Positions 28,201-36,148 of a stretch of 64,000 nt of DNA are shown one piece after another (position 1 is the first letter of the stretch; each line of letters opens with the position of its first letter). The stretch is taken from NCBI RefSeq assembly GCF_017599305.1, contig NZ_JAGFWR010000004.1:62001-126000 (forward strand), in the 5' to 3' direction. Made by a program: the position numbers and the translations under genes. The stretch comes from Micromonospora antibiotica (lineage in GTDB: Bacteria; Actinomycetota; Actinomycetes; Mycobacteriales; Micromonosporaceae). Below the pieces are notes generated by a model, which saw only the letters and a list, made by a program, of their open reading frames with translations, did no database searches and was not told where the DNA came from.

Positions 28201-31200
28201 CACCAGCGTCTACGCCCACCGCGACTCCACCCACAGCGCCCTCGATCTGGCCCTGCGCCAACTCCGCCACCGGTCCTGCGACCTGGCCCTCGTCGGCGCG
28301 GTGAGCCTGCGACCGATCAGCGGATGGGACCGGCACCTGGACACCCTCGTACCGGCGGGTCGGTCGGTCGCCGAGGGCGCCGCCGTCGTCGCCGTCGCCC
28401 GCCGCTCCACCGCCCGGGAGTACGACCTGCCCATCCTGGGCACCCTCGGTACCGCACCCGAGGGCACCGCCGACGACCCGGCACACACCCTGCCGGCACC
28501 GGCCGGCACCGACCGCACCTACCTGGCCCTGGACGCCCTGCTGGCGGTGCTCCGGGCCGTCGTCACCGGCACCGACACCGTCGTGTCACCGGCCGCCCCC
28601 GGATCACCGTCGATCCGGTTCACCAGGCCGACCGGCTCCGGCCCCGACCCGGGCGGGGACGTCCCGGAACCGGCCGAACAGCCGATCGGCCGCCGGCAGA
28701 CCCTCCAGCTGCGTCCGCTGACCCCACCGGATCCGGACGGGCCGGCGATCCCGGCCGGGAGCATCGTGCTCACCGACGCCGCGGACCTCGCCGCCGCGGT
28801 CACCGGACCGGACATCGCCGTCTGGTCACCGCAGCCAGGAGTCGACGCCGCCACCCACGTGCCGCCCGAGGCCGCCGCCGACACGCTGGCCGGTCTGCCG
28901 TTCGTTCCACGCCACATCCGGATCCTGGCCCGGTTGGAAACTCCCGGTGACGGTGCCGACGACACCGAGGCCGCCCGGTTGGAGGACCTCCAGGACCTGG
29001 CGTTCACCACCATCCAGGCCGCGCTGCCCGCGCTGCGGGCCGGCGGGTCGCTCGCCGCGCTGCTGCTCGCCGCGCTACCGCAGGGAACGACCCACCCGCT
29101 CGCCGGCCTGTTCAGCGGACTCGTCCGCTCGGTACGGGCCGAGGTCCCGCAGTGCAGCGGGAACACCCTGATCACCGACGCGTCGCAAGCCCCGACCGCG
29201 CTGGCACAGCTGGCCCGGGCGGCGACCGCCCGGGTGCCCACGCACACCCTGGCCTGCCACGGACAGACCTGGTCCGAGCTGGCCGTCGCCGACGACGAAA
29301 CCCGACCGCACCGCACGGCAGAGCCCACCCTGCCACCGGGCGCGATCGTGGTCGCCTTCGGTGGCGCCCGCGGCATCACCCCCGAACTCCTCGACGCCGT
29401 GGCCCGCACCACCGACCGCCCCCACCTGTACCTCGTCGGCCGTACCCCGCTACCCGAGACCGACGACGAACTGCCACCCCAGGCCGAGTTCATCGCCGCC
29501 GGACGCCGGGAACATCCCGACGCGTCGGTGCGGGAACTCAAGACCGCCTACGAACGTGCCCAGGCCCGCCTGGAGGTACGCCGGACCGTGCACCGGCTCG
29601 CCGAACTGTGCGGGCCGGACCGGGTCCACCACCGGGTGTGCGACGTTCTGGACGCGGACCGCACCAGGGCGGTCCTCGACGAGGTCATGGACCGGCACGG
29701 GCGCATCGACCTGCTCATCAACACCGTCCTCGACCTGCGCTCCCGGGCACTGCACGCGAAGACCCTGGTCGACTTCCGGGCGGTACGGGCCACCAAAGCC
29801 ACCGGCTACCGCAACCTCAAACGCGCCCTGGCCGGCCGGCCGCCCCGGACCTGGTGCAACTTCAGCACCCTGGCCACCCTCGCCCCCGCCCCCGGAGACG
29901 TCGACTACTGCGCCGTCAACGAATACCTGGCGTACGCGAGCACCTGGGCCGACCGGCACGCACCCGAGGGACACCGCGAACTCGCCATCCTCTGGAGCGG
30001 CTGGCGGGAGGTCGGCGTCGCCAGCAGCGCCGCCATGCAGGAAACCCTGCGCCGCAACCGGATGGACGCCTACATCAGCAGCAGGCAGGGCGCCGCCCAG
30101 TTCCTCGACGCGGTGACCCGGCCCGGCAGCTGGGCGGCGGTCTTCTACATCCGGGAGGAGGAACGCGTACTGCTGGGGCAGCGGGGAATCAGCACCGACA
30201 CCACCAGCGGCCGGCTGCCACTGCCCGTACCCGACGCACCACCACCCACCCCACCGGATCCGTCCCTGGCCACGCCGCTGCTCGACGGCGTGCTGCTGCG
30301 CGGCCGCCGCTGGGCGGTGTTCACCAAGACCTGGGAACCACACACCCTCGCGGAGCAGGACGGCCGGTGGATGCGCCACCACCGGGTCAACGGGGAGCAC
30401 GTCCTCCCCGGCACCTTCGCCCTCGAGGCCGCCGCCGGCGCAGCCGGACACCTCTGCCCCGACCTCGTCGTCACCGGATTCCGTGACCTGGTCTGCCGGA
30501 CGTCGGTGACGGTCAGGTCCGCCGGACCACCCCGCACCATCACCGTGGAGGCCCAACTCACCGACCGGTCCCCGGACCGGGCCGTGGTGGCAGTCCGGAT
30601 CACCACCAACCGGGTCGGCCGCAACGGCAAGGTCCTGCGCTTCAACGACCTGCTCTGCGAGACGACAGTCGTGCTGGCCGACCGGCACCCCGCACTGCCC
30701 GCGCCGACCGACCAGGTGGCGCACCGCCCCGAACCGGACTTCACCATGCCGGTCTACTCCGCCGACCTGCCGATCACCCTCAGCGGCCCGTTCGCCGGAA
30801 CCGGCGGGTACGCCCGGGGACCGGACGGCACGAGCGCCACGTTCCGCCTGGACCACGAGGCGTGGAACCCGGCCCTGGCCGGGATGACCGTACCGGCGAT
30901 CCTGCTGGACGCGATGGTGCACCTGCTGCTCCTGCCGCCACCCGGCGACCGGCCACCCCTGGTCGGCCCGATGGCCGGCATCGAGGCGGTGGACCTCGGC
31001 GGACCGGGCAACGACTGCCAGCTCAGCGCCGCGCACCCGACGATCCGGCTGCACTGCCGGTTCGCCGACGGCGCGTTGACCGCGTCGACCACGGACGGCC
31101 ACGTCCTGGCCCGGATCACCGGGGTCAGCGCGCACGCCACCGACCACAGCGGGAGGGTGATCCGGCCGCACGCCGACATCCCCCAGCCGGCCCTTCCCTG

Positions 31201-31201
31201 A
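25268..31201 (+). CDS. Iterative PUFA-like synthase: ER(FabL-type)-KS-CLF-KR-DH
   Basis: This is a 1977-residue multidomain synthase. Residues 1-260 are an SDR enoyl-reductase-like domain related to FabL/FabI, with Tyr156-x6-Lys163. Residues about 335-790 are a ketosynthase with Cys536 (DAACATG), His670 (HGTGT) and His707 (FGHTG). Residues about 805-1130 are a shortened KS-like domain in which Arg985 aligns with the active Cys and the HGTGT and GH motifs are absent: a chain-length-factor (CLF). Residues about 1355-1650 are a KR (GGARGIT, Tyr1547-x3-Asn1551). Residues about 1670-1960 are a double-hotdog DH with HxxxGxxxxP at His1705. With the coupled AT-ACP this makes a complete reducing iterative set. 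The KS-CLF pair and KR/DH style recall PUFA and heterocyst-glycolipid synthases, but order and fused ER differ. No AT, ACP, TE or PPTase lies inside. Confidence 0.9.
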   Translation: MTDMPSLHGRIALVTGAAKSLGADIVRRLATCGAHVVVNYFHSVEQAELLRTELAEAGLSAEFIRASVAKRTEIDRMFDLVRQRHGGLDFLVNNAAGGAFLPLFDVDDTYWQRAWSTNVMGAYHCSRRAAELMVGRPGAGILCLSSVGAHQPVPGYGPGGVTKAALESLVRYLALELADQDIRVNTVLLGSVASEIVVNLDDPAAALGDSPRTSDLMRRTISTPEAARLLVHLLHPDAGFITGQTLVADGGISIGGMQSLRLHSKLAAQVGVPTRTPPVRPTAAARAPGAHPSTTEVVAVPEVVAVPEPAPAAATPRPVRDPLPRRPETGPAAHDPDAIAVVGLGVVLPGTNNPAELYDRLREGVLLASEPSAFDLRHFWSASAAETDSFYIREAGYVQGFVPDPASITEPDGFLGHPGWPRTTRWLRHCTVQALAGVHRRPGDRWLAATTGIHDQTGLGTQGVVLGDEYQRLIRDAIQSSGGDDWLAELADHAISAHYGGDGGDPLAYLPASVSRNALRGLIPGDAQHLTLDAACATGLFCLDAAVKALREGSCDVALVGGTSVIEPIGFTLFCRAQGITVSGRIRPFDQAADGTLIGEGAVMLALKPYARAVADGDHIHGVVLGTGLAADGRGKGIHAPATRGQELAIGRAWADAGVDASDVDWVVAHGTGTPVGDEVELRSLLSRLGERDRPCLLTSNKQVFGHTGVLAGLVSVAHALVALAHRTIPGHTVVTDPHPLLGDGTRLTVPVTDAPWPVDEARPRMVGVSSFGLGGADAHVVLADRVPSTRPAPRPSVPDRTTDTEDLVVVGWSTHLPGLDRDRVPGWLVGDGPAPQLSFGSPYPLPSPLDVRIPPRTMRHMDPAHLMMLQALGPLLADLGEPGTALRPTTAILVGASLPTTHNARAALRVHAQECASTFDLLPDPGQAQTLREYLAKALADAGDVIPDELNEDDFTGAVSCILSGRAANYYDLRGFGTSVYAHRDSTHSALDLALRQLRHRSCDLALVGAVSLRPISGWDRHLDTLVPAGRSVAEGAAVVAVARRSTAREYDLPILGTLGTAPEGTADDPAHTLPAPAGTDRTYLALDALLAVLRAVVTGTDTVVSPAAPGSPSIRFTRPTGSGPDPGGDVPEPAEQPIGRRQTLQLRPLTPPDPDGPAIPAGSIVLTDAADLAAAVTGPDIAVWSPQPGVDAATHVPPEAAADTLAGLPFVPRHIRILARLETPGDGADDTEAARLEDLQDLAFTTIQAALPALRAGGSLAALLLAALPQGTTHPLAGLFSGLVRSVRAEVPQCSGNTLITDASQAPTALAQLARAATARVPTHTLACHGQTWSELAVADDETRPHRTAEPTLPPGAIVVAFGGARGITPELLDAVARTTDRPHLYLVGRTPLPETDDELPPQAEFIAAGRREHPDASVRELKTAYERAQARLEVRRTVHRLAELCGPDRVHHRVCDVLDADRTRAVLDEVMDRHGRIDLLINTVLDLRSRALHAKTLVDFRAVRATKATGYRNLKRALAGRPPRTWCNFSTLATLAPAPGDVDYCAVNEYLAYASTWADRHAPEGHRELAILWSGWREVGVASSAAMQETLRRNRMDAYISSRQGAAQFLDAVTRPGSWAAVFYIREEERVLLGQRGISTDTTSGRLPLPVPDAPPPTPPDPSLATPLLDGVLLRGRRWAVFTKTWEPHTLAEQDGRWMRHHRVNGEHVLPGTFALEAAAGAAGHLCPDLVVTGFRDLVCRTSVTVRSAGPPRTITVEAQLTDRSPDRAVVAVRITTNRVGRNGKVLRFNDLLCETTVVLADRHPALPAPTDQVAHRPEPDFTMPVYSADLPITLSGPFAGTGGYARGPDGTSATFRLDHEAWNPALAGMTVPAILLDAMVHLLLLPPPGDRPPLVGPMAGIEAVDLGGPGNDCQLSAAHPTIRLHCRFADGALTASTTDGHVLARITGVSAHATDHSGRVIRPHADIPQPALP

Positions 31202-31218
31202 CAGCCGAGGAGACAGCG

Positions 31219-32238
31219 GTGTTGTGGCACGACATTACGATCGCCGGAACCGGTTCCTGGATACCCCCGATCCGACCTGAGCACGACCCGTGGGGCGGCA
31301 CCCAGGCCGGTCCGTCGTCCATGGCGGCGGCCAACGGGTTCACCTCGGCGGCGGTCTCGACCGGGGAGACCGCCACCCAGATGGCGGCCCGGGCCGCCCT
31401 GCTGGCACTGCGCCACGCCGAAGTCCCCAGCGCCGACGTGAGCCTGTTGGCCCACGCCACCTTCCAGGACGAGGACCACTACACGCCCGCGCCGTACCTG
31501 CTGCGGGTCCTCGGCGCCACCCGTACCACCGGCATCGAGGTCGGCGCGGCCAGTGACGGCGGCGCAGCCGCCCTGGTCACCGCAGCCGAACACCTCACCG
31601 CCCAACCCACCGCCCCGGCGGCCCTGGTCACCGCCGGAGCCCGCTTCCCCCACCAGCGGTGGGGCCACGTCCGCGACATCGGCTACGTCGCCGGCGACGC
31701 CGGCGCCGCCGCGGTGCTCACCCGGGGCACCGGCTTCGCCCGGCTGCTGGCCACCGCCCAAGCCACCGAACCGGAGCTGGAGGTGCTGACCCGCGCCGGT
31801 GAGCAGGGCACCGCCGCCGGCGACGGCCGACGGTTCCTCGCCGAACAGACCGGACTCCTGCCGCACATCGGGGCACTACAACGCCGCACCCGGCACTGTG
31901 TCGACACCGTCCTCGGCGAGACCGGCCTGGCAGCGGCGGACATCTCGCACGTGGTGGCCATCGCGATCGGCTCGGCCGTGCTCGACCTGGTGCTCTCCGG
32001 GCCCCCGCTGCACCGCCGCGCCACCGACAGCAGCTGGACCTTCGGCCGCCACCTCGGCCACGCCGGCCCCTGCGACGTGCTGCTCGCCCTGGACCGGATG
32101 TTCCGCACCGGCGCACTGCAAGTCGGGGACCACGTCCTCGTCGTGAGCTTCGGCCTCGGCTTCCGCTGGACCACCGCCCTGCTCGAGATCACCCGCCCAC
32201 CGCCCGGTGCGACGACGCCAGACCGGAGAACGAGGTAA
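31219..32238 (+). CDS. KASIII-like (FabH fold) protein with Ser in place of catalytic Cys
   Basis: This is a 339-residue thiolase-fold protein. The position of the FabH catalytic Cys is Ser112 (VGAASDGGAAAL). The usual HQAN motif is replaced by AIAIGSAV, and the Asn motif by GRHLGHAGPCD. It therefore lacks the Cys-His-Asn triad of condensing KASIII enzymes and is more likely an acyltransferase, a starter-selecting enzyme like Ser-type DpsC homologues, or a release factor. The start is GTG 31219 after GAGGAG, 17 bp past the PKS stop, so it belongs to the same operon. Substrate is not deducible. The fold call is strong, the role inferred. Confidence 0.8.
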   Translation: MLWHDITIAGTGSWIPPIRPEHDPWGGTQAGPSSMAAANGFTSAAVSTGETATQMAARAALLALRHAEVPSADVSLLAHATFQDEDHYTPAPYLLRVLGATRTTGIEVGAASDGGAAALVTAAEHLTAQPTAPAALVTAGARFPHQRWGHVRDIGYVAGDAGAAAVLTRGTGFARLLATAQATEPELEVLTRAGEQGTAAGDGRRFLAEQTGLLPHIGALQRRTRHCVDTVLGETGLAAADISHVVAIAIGSAVLDLVLSGPPLHRRATDSSWTFGRHLGHAGPCDVLLALDRMFRTGALQVGDHVLVVSFGLGFRWTTALLEITRPPPGATTPDRRTR

Positions 32239-32241
32239 CCC

Positions 32242-33693
32242 ATGACCGAGACGACCACGACGACCACCGCGTCGATTCCCCTGGCACCAGGCGCACTGCC
32301 GCTCCTCGGACACGCATTGCCCCTGTTGCGGGATCCGCTGGCCTTCATCCGCTCCCTGGCCGGCTACCCCAGGATGGTGCGGGTCCGGTTGGGCCCGACC
32401 TCCGCGGTGCTGATCTGCGACCCGACCCTGACCCGGCACATCTTCGTCAACGACCGGACCTTCGACAAGGGCGGCCCGATCTACGACCGGATCCGGGAGG
32501 TCATCGGCGACGGGCTGTCCACCTGCCCGTACCCGCTGCACCGGCGACAACGACGATTGTGCCAACCGTCGTTCCACCCACAGCGCCTACACGGGTACGC
32601 GGCGGTGTTCGGTCGGGCCTCCCACGCCACCGCCGGCTCCTGGCACGACGGTCAGGTGCTCGACGTCACCCGGGAGATGATGACGCTGACCACCCAGGCC
32701 ACCATGGAGACGATGTTCAGCGGGTCCCTCCCCGCGGACACCCTCCGCCGGGCCCTGGCCGACACCAACACCGTGGTGAGCGCCTTCTTCCGCCGGATGA
32801 TGACCCCGGCCCTGCTGCGCCGGCTACCCACCCCCGCCAAGCGACGCTACGACCAGGCCCGGGCCCGGCTCTTCGCCACCATCACCGAGATCGTCGCCGC
32901 CCGCCGGGCCGACCCCACCGACCACGCCGACCTGCTCTCCGCACTGGTCGCGGCCGTCGACGTGGAAAGCCGTGACCACGAGCAGCGGCTCAGCGACGCC
33001 GAACTGGCCGACCAGGCCCTCACCTTCTTCCTCGGCGGCATGGAAACCACCGCCATCACCCTGGCCTGGGCACTGCACCTCATGGCCACCCATCCGGAAA
33101 TCCAACATGCACTGCAGGCCGAAACCGACACCGTCCTGGCAGGCGCGCTCCCCGGCCCCGAACACCTGCCCCGACTCGACCTGGCGACCCGGGTGGTCAC
33201 CGAAACCCTCCGGCTCTACCCGCCGGCCTGGATGATGACCCGCACCGTCGCCCAGGAGGCCGAACTCGACGGGGTACGGCTACGGCGCGGCGACACCCTC
33301 GTGCTCAGCCCGTACCTGATCCACCGGCGGCCCGACCTGTACGCCGACCCGGACCGCTTCGACCCGGACCGCTGGCGCGGCACCTCACCCGACCGGACGG
33401 GCTACGTCCCGTTCGGCGCCGGCGCACGCAAGTGCATCGGGGACCAGTTCGCGCTCGCCGAGGCGATCCTGGCCCTGACCGCGGTGGCGGCCCGCTGGGA
33501 GTTGTCCCCTGTCGGCGAGGAACCCTTCCGACCCAAGGTGGAAACCAGCCTCAGCTCCCGCGGGCTGCGCCTGCGGCTGCGGCGTCGGACGGAGACCTCC
33601 GGGACCGACGCGCCGCCGGTCGCCACGTCGCAGCCCCTGCCCGTGCCGTCGACCCCCGGACCGGGCCCTGACGCCTGCCCGGTCGCCCACTAG
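32242..33693 (+). CDS. Cytochrome P450 monooxygenase
   Basis: This is a 483-residue P450 with all hallmarks: I-helix FFLGGMETTAITLAW, K-helix ETLRLYPP (ExxR), a PDLYADPDRFDPDRW meander, and the heme-binding FGAGARKCIG with Cys398. The oxygen-activating Thr is present. It has no membrane anchor, so it is cytosolic and needs a ferredoxin/reductase, not encoded in this window. ATG 32242 follows GAGGTAA only three bases past the previous stop, so it is co-transcribed with the KASIII-like gene. It probably oxidises the polyketide or a late intermediate. The C-terminal 40 residues are a Pro/Ser/Thr tail. Confidence 0.95.
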   Translation: MTETTTTTTASIPLAPGALPLLGHALPLLRDPLAFIRSLAGYPRMVRVRLGPTSAVLICDPTLTRHIFVNDRTFDKGGPIYDRIREVIGDGLSTCPYPLHRRQRRLCQPSFHPQRLHGYAAVFGRASHATAGSWHDGQVLDVTREMMTLTTQATMETMFSGSLPADTLRRALADTNTVVSAFFRRMMTPALLRRLPTPAKRRYDQARARLFATITEIVAARRADPTDHADLLSALVAAVDVESRDHEQRLSDAELADQALTFFLGGMETTAITLAWALHLMATHPEIQHALQAETDTVLAGALPGPEHLPRLDLATRVVTETLRLYPPAWMMTRTVAQEAELDGVRLRRGDTLVLSPYLIHRRPDLYADPDRFDPDRWRGTSPDRTGYVPFGAGARKCIGDQFALAEAILALTAVAARWELSPVGEEPFRPKVETSLSSRGLRLRLRRRTETSGTDAPPVATSQPLPVPSTPGPGPDACPVAH

Positions 33694-33703
33694 GAGAACA
33701 ACC

Positions 33704-34894
33704 ATGAGGTCGCTGGTCAAACAGCTGCTCCGTAACCGTGAGATCCGCCGGCACACCGCTGCACCGGCCGACCGGCTCCACCCGCCCACGCGTCCCGACC
33801 CGAACGGGTGGTTCTGCGTGGCCTTCTCCGACGAGGTCCGCCCCGGGGCCATCACCACCCGCCCGTTCATGGGTGGCGAGGTGGTCGTCTACCGGACTCC
33901 CCGCGGGTTGTTGCGTGCGGTCCGCCCACGCTGCCCACACCTCGGGGCGCACCTGGGCGTCGGTGGGACGCTCGAAGGTGAGGAGATCGTCTGTCCTTTC
34001 CACCGGTTCGCCTTCGATCCCTCCGGGGCCTGCGTACGGACCGGGTACGACCTGCCGCCGCCCAAGGCGACCCTGACCCAGTTCCCGGTCTGCGAGGCCA
34101 ACGGATCGATCTACGTGTGGCGGCACGCGCTCGGCCTCGCACCGCAGTGGCAGGTGCCGATCTTCGGCATGGACGAGCGGCAACCCTTCAGCCACAACAC
34201 CTTCGACATCGCCGGTCACCCGCAGGACGTCATCGAGAACGCCTTCGACTGGGGGCACCTCCCGGCCCTGCACGGGCTGCGGGACCTGGTCATCGAGGGG
34301 GCACCGGTGATGGGGGAGCCGATCAGCACGGTCACCGCGACCGCCCGGGGCACCGTCATGCGCCAGAGCCGCCAGTCCTACACCCTCACCGTGATCGGAC
34401 TGGCCACCATCGCGGCCCGCACCCGGTTGCCCAACGGCGCGGGCGACCTCTACGTCATGCTGCACGCGACCCCGACCACCGCCGGTCGGATCCAACTGCG
34501 GTTCGGTACCAAGTTGGAGCTGGCCGGTCTGCCGTTCCTGCCCGAGCGGGCCGCCCGCGCGACGGCGATGCCCGTCGCCCGGCTGCTCGGCGCGATCGCC
34601 CAACGGGTGGCCTCGGTCGACACCGGCGCGGACCTGCTGATGTGGCACCACCAGGAGCACGTCGAACAGCCGAAGCTCGCCCGGGGAGACGGCCCGATCG
34701 GGCGGTACCGGCAGTGGGCTCGGCAGTTCTACACCGACCCCACCCCGTCCGGCGATCCCACCGACGCCGCCGCCACCGGGACGTCCATCACCAACGGTTC
34801 GCCGGCTGTCAACGGATCGTCAGTTGTCAACGGTTGGCCGGTCGCCAACGGATCGTCCGTCGACGAACGGAAGGCCGGCCGCTCCGAGGTGTGA
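33704..34894 (+). CDS. Rieske non-heme iron oxygenase
   Basis: This is a 396-residue oxygenase. The Rieske [2Fe-2S] motif is CPHLGAHL with CPFHRF about 20 residues later. The mononuclear iron site is suggested by ENAFDWGHLPALH, with the Asp and two His spaced as in KshA-type oxygenases. Such enzymes hydroxylate or otherwise oxidise unactivated carbons; a partner reductase is not seen here. The start is ATG 33704, 10 bp after the P450 stop. The last 50 residues are a low-complexity tail rich in NG/SS (NGSPAVNGSSVVNGWPVANG), outside the catalytic fold. It is likely a second tailoring enzyme of the polyketide. Confidence 0.92.
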   Translation: MRSLVKQLLRNREIRRHTAAPADRLHPPTRPDPNGWFCVAFSDEVRPGAITTRPFMGGEVVVYRTPRGLLRAVRPRCPHLGAHLGVGGTLEGEEIVCPFHRFAFDPSGACVRTGYDLPPPKATLTQFPVCEANGSIYVWRHALGLAPQWQVPIFGMDERQPFSHNTFDIAGHPQDVIENAFDWGHLPALHGLRDLVIEGAPVMGEPISTVTATARGTVMRQSRQSYTLTVIGLATIAARTRLPNGAGDLYVMLHATPTTAGRIQLRFGTKLELAGLPFLPERAARATAMPVARLLGAIAQRVASVDTGADLLMWHHQEHVEQPKLARGDGPIGRYRQWARQFYTDPTPSGDPTDAAATGTSITNGSPAVNGSSVVNGWPVANGSSVDERKAGRSEV

Positions 34895-34955
34895 CCGTGG
34901 CCGCCGTGGCCTGCGAACCGTGTCGGTGCCGTTGCGGCAACGAAGGGAGACCCTC

Positions 34956-35846
34956 TTGACGGGGCAGAACACCACGCCGGGTGCCGCGCAACGACTGGCG
35001 GTGCTGGGCGCGGGAGTGATGGGGACGGGCATCGCCGCACTGGCGATCGGGCACGGGATCGCCGTGTCCATGATCGACGTGGACCGCCGTCGCATGGCCG
35101 AGGCCACCGACAGGGTCGACCGGCAGGTCCGGACGGCCCGGCTGATGGGTGCCCTACCGGAGGGCACCCGACCCGGCGTGCTCGACGTCGGAGTGTCCCT
35201 CGCGGACGTCTCGACAGGGCGGACCGGCCCCCTCACTGCGGTGGTCGAGGCGGTCACCGAGGACCCCAACGCCAAGGCGAAGGTGCTGGCGGACGTCTCC
35301 GCCCTGGTGGCACCAGGCACCCCGGTGGTGTCGAACACCTCCTCGATCCCCATCGGCGAACTGGCCCGGTCGGTGGCACGACCGGAAGACCTGATCGGCA
35401 GCCACTTCATGAACCCGCCCTACCTGATCCGGACCGTCGAGGTGATCCGCGGCCCACGTACCGGTCCGCACACCCTGGCCGCGGTACGCGGGCTGCTCAC
35501 CACCCTGGGCCGGGAATCGGTGGTGGTCGAGGACGCCCCGGGCTTCGTCACCAGCCGGATCCTGCACCCGATGATCAACAGTGCGGTCCGGGTGGTGGCC
35601 GCCGGCACGGCAAGCGTCGAGTCCGTCGACAAACTCCTGCAGGGATGTCTGGGACATCCGACCGGTCCACTGCGCACCGCCGACCTGATCGGCCTGGACA
35701 ACCTGGTCGACTCCCTGTGGGTGCTGCACGAACGCACCGGCGACGAGAACTGCCGCCCCTGTGAGCTGCTGCTGACCAAGGTCCGGTCGGGCCACCTCGG
35801 CCGCAAGAGCGGACGGGGTTTCTACCACTACGAGGGAGACCTGTGA
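34956..35846 (+). CDS. fkbK: 3-hydroxyacyl-CoA dehydrogenase family, FkbK-like (methoxymalonyl-ACP pathway)
   Basis: This is a 296-residue NAD-dependent dehydrogenase with the Rossmann motif LAVLGAGVMGTGIAA and HAD-family motifs SNTSSIPIGELA and GSHFMNPP. In methoxymalonyl-ACP biosynthesis the FkbK homologue oxidises the glyceryl-ACP alcohol to tartronate semialdehyde-ACP. Assignment to this pathway rests on the neighbours fkbJ, I, H and G. TTG 34956 is chosen because AAGGGAG sits seven bases upstream; the frame extends further but with no ribosome site. Its TGA overlaps the GTG of the ACP gene. It is 60 bp after the Rieske gene, so probably the same transcript. Confidence 0.88.
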   Translation: MTGQNTTPGAAQRLAVLGAGVMGTGIAALAIGHGIAVSMIDVDRRRMAEATDRVDRQVRTARLMGALPEGTRPGVLDVGVSLADVSTGRTGPLTAVVEAVTEDPNAKAKVLADVSALVAPGTPVVSNTSSIPIGELARSVARPEDLIGSHFMNPPYLIRTVEVIRGPRTGPHTLAAVRGLLTTLGRESVVVEDAPGFVTSRILHPMINSAVRVVAAGTASVESVDKLLQGCLGHPTGPLRTADLIGLDNLVDSLWVLHERTGDENCRPCELLLTKVRSGHLGRKSGRGFYHYEGDL

Positions 35847-36148
35847 TGACTGTGCCATCCGACCAGGAGGTGTCGGACACCGGTGACCGGTTCGACACCG
35901 CCGCGCCGGAACTGGTGCGCTTCCTGACGGCGCGTACCGGGCGGACCTGGCCGCCGGACACGGACCTCTTCGCCACCGGTGGGCTGTCGTCCCTGTTCGC
36001 GATGGAGTTGGTGGTGCACCTGGAGCAGACGTACGGGGTCTCCGTGCGCGGCACCGACCTGCGGTTGGACAACTTCCGCACGGTGCGCCGGATGGTGGCC
36101 CTGGTCGACCGGCTCCGCAACAGCGAACCCGGCGACCACGGTGCCTGA
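35843..36148 (+). CDS. fkbJ: Acyl carrier protein, FkbJ-like
   Basis: This is a roughly 101-residue single ACP; the phosphopantetheine Ser lies in FATGGLSSLFAMELV, a motif close to that of FkbJ ACPs. It carries the glyceryl, hydroxymalonyl and methoxymalonyl units made by FkbH, K, I and G. It starts at GTG 35843 or ATG 35846, overlapping the fkbK stop, and its own stop lies inside the fkbI start region, so fkbK-J-I are translationally coupled. It is distinct from the ACP fused to the AT at 23700-25271. Confidence 0.9.
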   Translation: MMTVPSDQEVSDTGDRFDTAAPELVRFLTARTGRTWPPDTDLFATGGLSSLFAMELVVHLEQTYGVSVRGTDLRLDNFRTVRRMVALVDRLRNSEPGDHGA

